DNA of 19,056 bases from DATKYV01 sp035528275 (GTDB lineage Bacteria; Acidobacteriota; Terriglobia; UBA7540): assembly GCA_035528275.1 (NCBI GenBank), contig DATKYV010000224.1, forward strand, positions 1-19,056. The letters are read 5' to 3'. The notes below the pieces were generated by a model. The model ran no database searches. It saw only the letters and a list, made by a program, of their open reading frames with translations, and was not told the origin of the DNA. A program made the position numbers and the translations under genes. Positions 8,551-15,678 of the stretch are shown here, piece after piece. Numbering within the stretch: position 1 is the first letter of the stretch; each line of letters opens with the position of its first letter.

Positions 8551-9673
8551 CGCCCGTCACACTCGAATCGGGCCGGGCCAGCAACGACAGAGGCTTTCTC
8601 ATTGCGTTGCGGGAGCTTGCCACTTCAAATCGGATGTCGTCCCAAAGCTGCTCAGGGATCGAAAGGAAAACCTTCACCACCTCGGGGTCGAATTGCCTCC
8701 CTGATTCGCGGATAATCTCGTCCCGGGCCACTGAAAACGGCAGGGCGCGCCGATAAGGCCGGTCGGACGTCATGGCGTCGAGAGTGTCCGCCACGCTGAA
8801 AATGCGAGCACCGAGGGGGATTTCGCTTCCCACCAGCCCCTGCGGATACCCCGTGCCGTCGTAGCGCTCCTGGTGGGTGAGGACGATTTCCGTGGCGCCT
8901 GCCAGGAAAACGATGCGGCTGACCAGATCGTATCCGATGCGCACGTGGGTCTGCATCTCCTGGGTTTCTTCCGCCGTGAGCTTTCCTTCCTTGAGCAGAA
9001 TCGAGTCCGGGATGCCGATCTTTCCGATGTCGTGCAGGTATGAACCGCGAGCGATCTGCTTCAGTTGGTCCCCCGAACAGTCCATGGCATGGGCCATTCT
9101 CAGGCAGTAGCGGGTGACCCGCTGCGAATGCCCCGCCGTTTCGGTATCGCGCAGGTCCAGAGCGGCGCCCAGGGCCTCCAGGGTTTCGTCGTAGGTCAGC
9201 TCGATTCTGCGGCGCGCCGCCTCCAGCTGTTTGGTCCGCTCCTCCACCATGCGCTCGAGGTTTTGGCGGTAATCCTCGAGCTCCGTCTCCATGGCTTTCA
9301 CTTCCAGGGCGCGCTTGACCGACTCCACAACCCCTTCGAGGTCAAAGGGCTTGACCACATAGTCCGCCGCGCCCCGCTTCATAGCCTCGATGCCGGTTCG
9401 AACGTCGTTTTCGCCCGTGACCACCAGGAAAACCACTCGTGGGAACTTTTTCCCGACCTCCCCGAGAAGCTCCATGCCCGACATCCGCGGCATGTTCAGG
9501 TCGGAGACGACGACATCGAATTCCTCGCGGCCCAGTATTTCAAGCGCCGCTTTCCCGTCATTACAGCTCTTGCTCTCAAAGCCGTGGGCGGTGAGGGTCT
9601 CGGTCAAGAGGGCACAAACCGGTAATTCATCATCCACGACGAGGACACGCTTCTTGTCCATTGCTTTTTTCAT
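8537..9673 (-). CDS. Response regulator with HD-GYP cyclic-di-GMP phosphodiesterase domain
   Basis: Cytoplasmic two-component output protein, 378 residues, RpfG-like layout. The receiver covers about 5-122: acidic pocket Asp14-Asp15 in VLVVDDE, phospho-acceptor Asp58 in VVVSDLNMPRMSG, Thr86 and Lys108 (VVKPF). A coiled-coil linker (about 125-160) leads to the HD-GYP domain: His182 in TAGHSQRVTRY, HDIGKIGIPD with His214-Asp215, His243 in QTHVRIG, and DGTGYP with GYP at 275-277, then ADTLDAMTSDRPYR. The histidine pair usually found before QERYDGTGYP is Thr266-His267 here, so one predicted metal ligand is missing. Family activity is hydrolysis of c-di-GMP to pGpG or GMP. The ATG at 9673 is preferred over 9661 because AGGGA lies 7 bases before it. 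It is first in a pair with the hybrid kinase. Confidence 0.93.
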   Translation of the reverse strand: MKKAMDKKRVLVVDDELPVCALLTETLTAHGFESKSCNDGKAALEILGREEFDVVVSDLNMPRMSGMELLGEVGKKFPRVVFLVVTGENDVRTGIEAMKRGAADYVVKPFDLEGVVESVKRALEVKAMETELEDYRQNLERMVEERTKQLEAARRRIELTYDETLEALGAALDLRDTETAGHSQRVTRYCLRMAHAMDCSGDQLKQIARGSYLHDIGKIGIPDSILLKEGKLTAEETQEMQTHVRIGYDLVSRIVFLAGATEIVLTHQERYDGTGYPQGLVGSEIPLGARIFSVADTLDAMTSDRPYRRALPFSVARDEIIRESGRQFDPEVVKVFLSIPEQLWDDIRFEVASSRNAMRKPLSLLARPDSSVTGGVTP

Positions 9674-9749
9674 GAGAGAGTCCCTAAGTCAAAATCCCGG
9701 CCCGCGGGGTCGCAAACTCCTCTGCAGGCTACCTGTTGGGGCTGGTGTT

Positions 9750-9778
9750 GTCATATCTTCAAGCCCTCGGCGAGTTAA
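9750..9778 (-). promoter_or_regulatory. Candidate sigma70-type promoter for the regulator-kinase pair
   Basis: On the minus strand TTAACT (9773-9778) and TATGAC (9750-9755) are separated by exactly 17 bases, each matching 4 of 6 consensus positions. It lies in the 152-base gap between purQ and the regulator, about 77 bases before the start codon. Weak and unproven. Confidence 0.25.
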
Positions 9779-9825
9779 CTGTATGGTTAAAGTATGCCCC
9801 AGTGGCCGGCGAACCTATCGCCTGC

Positions 9826-10566
9826 TCAGCCGGCCAGCCAGCGGACCAGGTTCTGGAAAAGCTTGAAGCCGTCCTGCGAATAATGGGCGGGGAGCGAAGC
9901 TCGCTCCGGGTGAGGCATCAAGCCCAGGACCAAGCCCGTCTCATCGGTGATTCCCGCCACGCCTTCCGGAGCCCCGTTTGGGTTGTCAGGATACCCCATC
10001 GTGGGACGTCCCTCCCCGTCGCTGTACCGGACAACCACGCGCGGCGCGCCGGCCTGATGAGGTTCACAAAAGAGGGGCCGGCCTTCTTCGTGCGCGGAAG
10101 GCATCCGCAGGACTTGTCCCTCGAGCCCTTCGGTCCACATGCACTTCTCGCCGGAGACAACCAGCCGCACCTTGCGGTCCTCGAATCGCGCCGACTGGTT
10201 CTCGATGAGTGCCATGGAACGCTTTCCCGGCGCCCGGCCCGGCAGGATGCCGGCCTCCGCAAGCACCTGGAAGCCGTTACAAACTCCGAGGAGGGGTTTC
10301 TTCGCGTCGAGAAAGGACACGAGCTGATCGCGGAGCTGGGCCACCAGCGTGGTGGCGAATATTCTTCCCGCCCCCAAGTGGTCCCCGTAGGAGAAACCCC
10401 CGGGAATCACCGCCGCCTGAAACCTGTCCAGGCGCGTCCGCGCTTCCAGAAGGTCACGCAGCAACACCACCTCGGCCTTGCTGCCGGCCAACTCGATGGC
10501 CGCGACCGTCTCCTCATGACAATTCGTTCCCGGGGCATAAAGCACGGCGGTTGTCGCTTGGGTCAT
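9826..10566 (-). CDS. purQ: Phosphoribosylformylglycinamidine synthase, glutaminase subunit
   Basis: Class I glutamine amidotransferase, 246 residues, that hydrolyses glutamine and passes ammonia to PurL for conversion of FGAR to FGAM in purine synthesis. The nucleophile Cys96 is in LLGVCNGFQVLAEAG, and the His219/Glu221 partners are in MPHPER. The N-terminus has LYAPGTNCHEET and AAVIPGGFSYGDHLGAGRI, as expected for PurQ. The ATG at 10566 is chosen because it overlaps the purL stop as ATGA, a strong sign of translational coupling. A longer upstream frame exists but lies inside purL. The 246-residue length is close to the usual ~230. No intrinsic terminator is obvious in the 152 bases after the gene. 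Confidence 0.96.
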   Translation of the reverse strand: MTQATTAVLYAPGTNCHEETVAAIELAGSKAEVVLLRDLLEARTRLDRFQAAVIPGGFSYGDHLGAGRIFATTLVAQLRDQLVSFLDAKKPLLGVCNGFQVLAEAGILPGRAPGKRSMALIENQSARFEDRKVRLVVSGEKCMWTEGLEGQVLRMPSAHEEGRPLFCEPHQAGAPRVVVRYSDGEGRPTMGYPDNPNGAPEGVAGITDETGLVLGLMPHPERASLPAHYSQDGFKLFQNLVRWLAG

Positions 10567-13367
10567 TCCACTACCTCGCGAAATGTCCGGCCCCAATCGG
10601 CGGCCAGGTCGGATAGATGTGCTTCCCAGATGGTCTTTCCTCCCGAGCTCAACACCAGTCGCGGATCTCTTGTCACTTCCCCGAGCACGCAATACGGTAT
10701 TCCGGCCAGCTTTTCATCGAGCCGCAGACCGCGGGGCGTTTCGACCAGGACCGAACCCACGAATTCACCGAAGAGGAGCCCGTCCCTGCGGCCCGGCCCC
10801 AGGGCGTCCAGGTCCAGCCGCGCACCAAGACCCGACCCCAAGGCTGCCTCGAAGAGGCGAAGGAAAACTCCGCCCTCCGCGATGGCTGAGCCCGAAACGT
10901 AACCACCCTCCGCCTGCAAACGAAGTAGGGCGTCCCAGAGCGCCCGCATCGCCCGCGCGTCATAGACGTCGAACAAGCGGTCACCGCGTTGGCCGAAGGA
11001 ATCGGCATACACACTTCCCCCCAGCGCCTCCGCGCCAGTCCGGCCAAGCAGGACAATAGGGTTATCGGCAAGTTTAGAGTCCTTGGTGATGATTTTCTTG
11101 ACGTCCGGAACCCGCCCCAGCACCGCCACCGCCAGGGTCATTGGAACGTCAATTCTTCTGCCGGCGCTCTGCATGGTTCCGGAGCTCGAATCCTTCCCGG
11201 AAATGAAAGGCACGCCCAGCTCGATCGAAAGGTCGGCAATCGTCTCGACCATTCGCCGAAGGTCCCACGCCACTTCCGGCCGCACGCGCGGCGTATAGAA
11301 ATTATCGCACAGCGCCATCTCGCGGTAGTCGGCCCCGGCCACCACCGCCTTGGTGATGGCCTCAAAAACCATCAGCCGAGCCATGGCGGCGGGATCGATC
11401 TCGCCGTACAGGGGATTGAAGGCGACCGTCGTAATCACGCCGTAGGCCTTGCCGCGCAGCGGCGCGGAGACGTAGAGATTCGTGGGCATGCGGTGGTTCT
11501 TGCCGCCGTAGGGGCCCACCGCCGTTCTGCCCTGCACCGTTGTGTCGAAGCGCGAGCCCGCCGCCATCTGTTCGGCGCAGTGATAGTGGGTCAGCACTTG
11601 GCGTACCGCTTCCGACCATTCCTCTGGCGATTGCGGCTCGGGAAGGCTCAGGGGGGTGAGCGTGCGCTTCGGCTCCGCAACCGCAACCTTGTCAATGGGG
11701 CAGGCGCCCCAGAGGAATGACATCTCCAAGTCCACAACCTTCTCGCCGCGCCACGTGGCTTCCAGCCGCTTCGTATCCGTGAACCGGCCGAGGACCGTGT
11801 GCGCCACCTCATATCGGTCTAGGATGCCCTTCGCGTGGTCGAGCTTTTCGGGCGGCACGGCAATCAACATTCGCTCCTGAGATTCGGAAAGGAGAATCTC
11901 CCAGGCCGTGAGGCTCCGGTCTTTGAGGGGGACGCCGTCGAGGTCAATGGCCACGCCCGTTTCAGAGCCCATTTCTCCCACGGCACAGGAAATGCCGCCC
12001 GCGCCCAGGTCGGTGATGGCGCGGATGCATTCCGCGTCCCGAAGCGCGGGAATCGCCGAGGCAAAGCGCCGTTCGGTGATCGGATGGCCGATTTGCACGG
12101 CGGCGGATTCCTTCTCCAGCGTTTCACCGGTCATTCCCGTCGAGCTGGCGGTTGCGCCGTGGATGCCGTCGCGTCCCGTCGCACCTCCGATCAGCAGCGC
12201 CACGTCGCCCGGCTGCGGCGGCTCCTTCAAAGCGTACTTTTTCGGAATCAGCCCCACCGAATGCCCCAGCGCGAAGCATTTCGCGTACCCGGGATGGATT
12301 CGATAGACGGGGTGCATCATGGGAATGCCCATTGGGTTGGTGTAGTAAGCGGTGGCCCGAATCGATTCGGTCACGATCAACTGCGGGTGAAGCGCGCCGC
12401 TGGGGACTTCGTCGTCCGCCATTCGCGGGTCCATGGTTCCCATGATGGTCGAGCCGCCGATGGGATACCCGCCTTTCCCGAAACCCAGCGTGTCGCGAAT
12501 CACCCCGCCGTGTTTGGTGGCGATTCCGCCAAACGGCGCGATGGAGCTGGGGAAATTGTGCGTCTCACCCTTGATGGTCACCACCCAATCCTCGTAGAAC
12601 TCCAAACCCCCGGCGTTGTCCTTGAACGACGAAACGACGAGGGGATGATTGATCCTCGCCGTTGCCTCGGAAAGCCGCTTGAGCAGTCCCAGGCTTTTCC
12701 AGGTGGTATGGAAACAATGGTCGCTCCAACTCTGTGCCAGGATTTCAATTTCCGCGTCGGTATGCGGCCTGCCCTGCGCGAGCTCGTACTGCTGAATGAC
12801 CTTCATCTGCGAGAGCGGGGCGTACCAGGAGCGTTGCGTCGAAAGGCGCTCCAATTCTTCATCGCTCAGACCGCGCAGCGAGACCGTGCGCACCGGGTCG
12901 GGATTCCCCGTCGGCCGCAGCGTTGAAACCACCTCCTGGGGTTCGCGAAGGCGTTCCACGACTTTGTTGTAAAGAAAACGCGCGGCGATCCGGCGCGCCT
13001 CGGCCTCCGCCAAGCCCACGAACTGATACCGTTTGCTGAGCCGCGCGAACTCCAACCCGTTTTCGCCCAGAGCCCTGGCGCCGGCCAGAATAGACGGCGT
13101 TTCCGGGTCGGTGACGGCGGGCCGGTAAGCGATTTCCACGATCGGCCCGCGGTCCGGCTCGAGCTGGGTTTGGCGGGCAGCCGTTTGGTAGAGCGGATTC
13201 ACGAGCAGCGGCATCAACCTTTCCAGATCAATCTCACCCTCCAGCCAAAAAACCCGCTCGATGACCAGGTTTTGTAGCTCGCGGTGGCCGTGACGTTGAA
13301 AAAAAGCCAGCCAATTTCGTGCTTCCGGGTCATCCTTGGACAGAGCGAAGACACTATGAATGGCCAT
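10563..13367 (-). CDS. purL: Phosphoribosylformylglycinamidine synthase, synthase subunit with PurS-like N-terminal region
   Basis: ATP-dependent synthase converting FGAR plus ammonia to FGAM, 934 residues. It falls between the ~740-residue small PurL and the ~1300-residue large PurL that carries its own glutaminase. The N-terminal ~145 residues look PurS-like: VERVFWLEGEIDLERL, LLVNPLYQ, then VEIAYRPAVTDP and a helix ending in FLYNKVVERL. A linker and the SWSDHCFHTTW motif (213-223) follow, then GETHNFPSSIAPFGG (268-282), TGRDGIHGA (397-405) and DLGAGGISCAVGEMG (453-467), with a second synthase half containing ISGKDSSSGT. The ATG at 13367 is chosen because GAGGAA sits at 13371-13376; a frame from 13508 would add 47 residues that fit no family. 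No separate purS is seen, so this gene plus purQ probably form the whole enzyme. Confidence 0.95.
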   Translation of the reverse strand: MAIHSVFALSKDDPEARNWLAFFQRHGHRELQNLVIERVFWLEGEIDLERLMPLLVNPLYQTAARQTQLEPDRGPIVEIAYRPAVTDPETPSILAGARALGENGLEFARLSKRYQFVGLAEAEARRIAARFLYNKVVERLREPQEVVSTLRPTGNPDPVRTVSLRGLSDEELERLSTQRSWYAPLSQMKVIQQYELAQGRPHTDAEIEILAQSWSDHCFHTTWKSLGLLKRLSEATARINHPLVVSSFKDNAGGLEFYEDWVVTIKGETHNFPSSIAPFGGIATKHGGVIRDTLGFGKGGYPIGGSTIMGTMDPRMADDEVPSGALHPQLIVTESIRATAYYTNPMGIPMMHPVYRIHPGYAKCFALGHSVGLIPKKYALKEPPQPGDVALLIGGATGRDGIHGATASSTGMTGETLEKESAAVQIGHPITERRFASAIPALRDAECIRAITDLGAGGISCAVGEMGSETGVAIDLDGVPLKDRSLTAWEILLSESQERMLIAVPPEKLDHAKGILDRYEVAHTVLGRFTDTKRLEATWRGEKVVDLEMSFLWGACPIDKVAVAEPKRTLTPLSLPEPQSPEEWSEAVRQVLTHYHCAEQMAAGSRFDTTVQGRTAVGPYGGKNHRMPTNLYVSAPLRGKAYGVITTVAFNPLYGEIDPAAMARLMVFEAITKAVVAGADYREMALCDNFYTPRVRPEVAWDLRRMVETIADLSIELGVPFISGKDSSSGTMQSAGRRIDVPMTLAVAVLGRVPDVKKIITKDSKLADNPIVLLGRTGAEALGGSVYADSFGQRGDRLFDVYDARAMRALWDALLRLQAEGGYVSGSAIAEGGVFLRLFEAALGSGLGARLDLDALGPGRRDGLLFGEFVGSVLVETPRGLRLDEKLAGIPYCVLGEVTRDPRLVLSSGGKTIWEAHLSDLAADWGRTFREVVE

Positions 13368-13488
13368 GATTTCCTCGGGCGAACTCCGCACGCTGACCGC
13401 GTTTCCGGCGCGTGCGCAACTGGGGATGCTTGATTGTGCGCAGCAGGTTGAAATGATGCGCAGGGTGCACTTATGACTCCAGCGACCC

Positions 13489-13494
13489 ATTATA
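13489..13494 (-). promoter_or_regulatory. Perfect -10 hexamer upstream of purL
   Basis: TATAAT on the minus strand, about 120 bases before the purL start. No acceptable -35 lies 16-18 bases upstream, so either an activator is needed or the match is chance. In DNA this GC-rich, an exact TATAAT inside a divergent spacer is notable. Confidence 0.4.
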
Positions 13495-13642
13495 TCCACT
13501 TCAGGCAACCTGCGCCTCCGTCCAATCTTCTATTTCTCCAGGGAGGCCAATTCCCTGCCGCGCGGCGCCACGCCAGGAACATTTCGTCCCGGCAAATGGA
13601 CCGGAAGAATCCTGGCCGAAGAACCCCATTGCCGCGCCAGGC

Positions 13643-13671
13643 TTGATTTTATGGGTCGGGAAGCGTAGATT
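13643..13671 (+). promoter_or_regulatory. Candidate sigma70-type promoter for the first exported paralogue
   Basis: TTGATT (13643-13648) and TAGATT (13666-13671) are spaced by exactly 17 bases, each matching 4 of 6 consensus positions. A start near 13678 would leave a ~35-base leader with GAAGGGG before the ATG at 13713. Confidence 0.4.
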
Positions 13672-13712
13672 AAGCCTCAGGGATGGCTTACCACACGAAG
13701 GGGTAGGTGGCT

Positions 13713-14375
13713 ATGAGAATCAACAAGCTGGTTTTGATTTGTGTGGTCTGCTGTGTCGCAGTCGGCGGAAGCTGGCTGTTGGCTCAGTCTCAGACGAACG
13801 CATCAACCCAATCCTCGCTCGGCAATCTGGCGCGGCATCTGAAGGAGCAGAGGGCGGAGGCGGCGCGAAAACCCTCCAAGGTCTTCACCAATGACAACTT
13901 ACCTGCCCGGCCTGCCGGACGGGGTCTTACCGTGGCGGCCGCGATGTCGTCCGAAGTGAAGACCGATGAAGAGCAATCTGAGACGGAGACTACGGCTTCG
14001 CAGACCCCCGAGGCAGAGTCGGCGGAAGCGAAAACCCAAAGCTCCGAAAAAGCAGCCGCAGCGAAGACCGAATCCGAGACGAGCGACGCTCACGACGAGG
14101 CTTGGTATAGAGCGCGCGCGGCGGCAATCCGCAGTCAGTTGGACTTACACCAGCGACAACTTAGCGTGCTCGAACAAAAGCTCTCTCAAAACCAGATGCA
14201 GTTTTACGACGACCCGAACAAGACGCTCCAACAGGAGTTTTCGCGCAAGGACATCGCCAACTTGTCGCAGGACCTTGAGAAGAAGAAACAGGAAATTGCC
14301 GCCGACGAGCAGACCCTCAGCGATCTGCGGGACCAGCTTCGGCGCGAGGGCGCGCCCTCCGGCTGGCTGCGCTAG
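13713..14375 (+). CDS. Exported coiled-coil protein of unknown function, paralogue 1
   Basis: I do not recognise a characterised function. The 220-residue product has an N-terminal signal peptide (basic MRINK, hydrophobic core to about residue 24, Ala-Gln at the likely cleavage region), so it should act in the periplasm or on the outer membrane. After it come SLGNLAR (35-41) and KPSKVFTND (53-61), then a long Glu/Thr/Ala/Ser-rich disordered stretch (about 80-130), then charged coiled coil (about 130-210), ending in EGAPSGWLR. The ATG at 13713 is preferred, with GAAGGGG 9 bases upstream; an in-frame GTG at 13707 adds two residues. The next gene encodes a divergent copy with the same order of motifs. 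The motif set recurs, to my recollection, in acidobacterial hypothetical proteins. Confidence 0.82.
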   Translation: MRINKLVLICVVCCVAVGGSWLLAQSQTNASTQSSLGNLARHLKEQRAEAARKPSKVFTNDNLPARPAGRGLTVAAAMSSEVKTDEEQSETETTASQTPEAESAEAKTQSSEKAAAAKTESETSDAHDEAWYRARAAAIRSQLDLHQRQLSVLEQKLSQNQMQFYDDPNKTLQQEFSRKDIANLSQDLEKKKQEIAADEQTLSDLRDQLRREGAPSGWLR

Positions 14376-14477
14376 TTTGGTGGCGAGCAGCCGGGTCTCG
14401 AACGACCTGGGAATCGCCCCATCAGGAGCAAGATGGGCGGTTGGAGAGTGAGACGACCGCTCGCAACGCGAGGTGCC

Positions 14478-15083
14478 ATGAAGATGAGACGTTTCTTCGT
14501 CATTTTGTTGGGAACGATCGTTCTGCTGGCCGGCGCGATGGCCGCCGCGCAATCCCTTGGCGACCTGGCCCGCAAGCAACGCCAGCAGCGGGAAAAGCAG
14601 ACGCAGAAGCCCGGCAAAGTCCTCACCAATGAGGACGTGGAGACGCGGAAGACCTCCGAAGGGCCTACCGCCGCCGCAGCCATGGCCGAGGAGCCGAAAT
14701 CACCCGGCGAGGAGACGCTCAACACGCTCTCTGAAACCTCCAACAAGCCCTCAGAATTGGCCCAGCCCGGGGAGGAGTCGGCGGCGGAAAAGATGAAGAC
14801 CCGCGAGTATTGGCAGAGCGCCTTCAAAGCCGCCAAGGAAAAGATCGCCGCCGCTGAAGAAGTGCAACGCCTGGTCGAAGATGAATTGGGGCTGCTGAGG
14901 ATTCAGCGAGCCACCGAGCTCTCCCCCACCGCCCAGGATGATCTGGATGCCAGAATCAAGTCGAAATCCGCCGAAGTGGATGCCAAGCGCGCCGATACCA
15001 CCAAGGCCAAACAGGCGCTCGAAAAGCTCGAGCAGGAATTCAGCGAAAGCGGCGCCCCCGCCGACTGGAGCAAGACGGAATAG
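14478..15083 (+). CDS. Exported coiled-coil protein of unknown function, paralogue 2
   Basis: Uncharacterised 201-residue protein. A signal peptide (MKMRRF, hydrophobic core, likely cleavage after MAAA near residue 24) places it outside the cytoplasm. It repeats the layout of its upstream neighbour: SLGDLAR (26-32), KPGKVLTNED (44-53), AAAAMAEE, a Glu/Ser/Thr-rich low-complexity region, then heptad-like charged helices (about 105-190) and a C-terminal SGAPADW. Overall identity to the neighbour is low outside these motifs, so the duplication is old. The ATG at 14478 is chosen because AGGT lies 3 bases upstream and the signal peptide begins there; the longer frame from 14433 would add 15 residues before it. 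The gap between the two genes is 102 bases, so they may be co-transcribed. Confidence 0.82.
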   Translation: MKMRRFFVILLGTIVLLAGAMAAAQSLGDLARKQRQQREKQTQKPGKVLTNEDVETRKTSEGPTAAAAMAEEPKSPGEETLNTLSETSNKPSELAQPGEESAAEKMKTREYWQSAFKAAKEKIAAAEEVQRLVEDELGLLRIQRATELSPTAQDDLDARIKSKSAEVDAKRADTTKAKQALEKLEQEFSESGAPADWSKTE

Positions 15084-15110
15084 TCCTCTCCATCGCCCGC
15101 CCCGTTCAGG

Positions 15111-15141
15111 TCGAAACTCGAAATTGGAAACTCGAAATTCG
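15111..15141. repeat. Heptamer array 1: four units of T(C/G)GAAA(C/T)
   Basis: Consecutive 7-base units TCGAAAC, TCGAAAT, TGGAAAC and TCGAAAT followed by a partial TCG. The array starts 27 bases after the paralogue 2 stop and ends at the edge of the minus-strand protein remnant. Confidence 0.85.
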
Positions 15142-15142
15142 C

Positions 15143-15277
15143 CGGGCAGGGACACATGTAACAGTCGTAGTTACTGGCCATGCCCCGGTGCCGCTGGAGG
15201 ACCACCAGCCGGCCGGTCACGGGTCCATCAAAGCGAATCCACAGGACGCTCCCTTCCGTGGCGAGCCCCCATTCTAC
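15143..15277 (-). pseudogene. Remnant of a Cys-rich protein gene
   Basis: On the minus strand, 45 codons between a TGA (15278-15280) and heptamer array 1 read as convincing protein: VLWIRFDGPVTGRLVVLQ near the middle and YDCYMCPCP at the end. Third-position GC is 35 of 45, like a real gene in this genome, while the flanking spacer is not coding. There is no start codon or Shine-Dalgarno at the 5' end. The open frame continues past 15141 only through repeat sequence and then antisense to paralogue 2, so no gene is intact. The three-cysteine motif suggests a metal or disulfide site in the parent protein, which I cannot name. It could be debris of a larger exported protein. Confidence 0.5.
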
Positions 15278-15369
15278 TCAAAACAAACCGATTGAAAAAA
15301 TCTGTCTCACGGTTCTCACTGTTCGCCATGGGAGCTTTCCAGTGTGCTAGCGTGGAAATGGAAGCGGAT

Positions 15370-15386
15370 AGGAGTCAGGAGACAGG
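15370..15386. repeat. Heptamer array 2: AGGAGTC, AGGAGAC, AGG
   Basis: Two full 7-base units plus three bases of a third. Short, but in register and close to the other arrays; a related CAGGAGAC lies near 15435. Confidence 0.55.
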
Positions 15387-15390
15387 TCTT

Positions 15391-15414
15391 CTCTGCGCCC
15401 TCTGCGTCTCTGCG
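15391..15414. repeat. Array 3: three CTCTGCG units
   Basis: CTCTGCG occurs at 15391, 15400 and 15408, spaced by 2 and 1 bases, then GGTGG. The reverse complement is CGCAGAG repeated. From memory, similar strings occur in spacers of many environmental bacterial genomes. Confidence 0.75.
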
Positions 15415-15449
15415 GTGGTGGAAATGGAAAGAAACAGGAGACGGAAACT

Positions 15450-15477
15450 TGAATGGTGAATTGTGAATAGTGAATTG
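15450..15477. repeat. Heptamer array 4: four units of TGAATNG
   Basis: Perfectly in-register 7-base units TGAATGG, TGAATTG, TGAATAG and TGAATTG, varying at only one position per unit. Confidence 0.88.
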
Positions 15478-15678
15478 AAGAACCCAAGGCCGAAAGTTGG
15501 AGGCACGAGACGGGAGAATGACACCCTGCCGGGCAGGCGGGCGAGCATCAACAATCAGCGCGCAGATGTGCGAAAACGCAAAAGCAAAGCCGCTATGTGT
15601 AGGAAAACACAGGGGCGGTCCAGGAAGAAGGTGAATGAACCTCTTGGCGCATGCAGTCGCAACGAGGCCGCTCGCAGC

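Larger units (their letters stand above)
13368..13706. other. Divergent intergenic region between purL and the exported paralogues
   Basis: About 340 bases without a gene. It carries a leader of roughly 115 bases for purL on the minus strand and a promoter-like pair for the plus-strand gene. I see no riboswitch-like conserved core and no tandem repeats here. Confidence 0.6.
15352..15429. repeat. Direct repeat of GTGGAAATGGAA, 66 bases apart
   Basis: The 12-base word occurs at 15352-15363 and 15418-15429. Each copy is followed by a purine-rich tract containing CAGGAGAC, and the two copies bracket the AGGAGNC and CTCTGCG arrays. This looks like a local duplication. Confidence 0.7.
15084..15678. 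other. Repeat-rich spacer with no intact gene
   Basis: About 595 bases between paralogue 2 and the ubiE/menG stop. It contains a minus-strand protein remnant (15143-15277) and several short tandem arrays, listed separately. Base composition is visibly more AT/purine-rich than the flanking genes between about 15280 and 15620. No terminator, tRNA or transposase sequence was recognised. Confidence 0.7.

Noticed and set aside
11835..12926. 363-codon plus-strand frame opposite purL
   Set aside because: Runs antisense through conserved PurL catalytic motifs; composition is shadow-like.
13368..13508. 47-residue N-terminal extension of PurL
   Set aside because: No similarity to PurL N-termini, and GAGGAA plus ATG at 13367 gives a clean start. 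The extension also covers the TATAAT candidate.
15111..15477. CRISPR array
   Set aside because: Units are 7-9 bases without spacers of regular length, and no cas genes are present.
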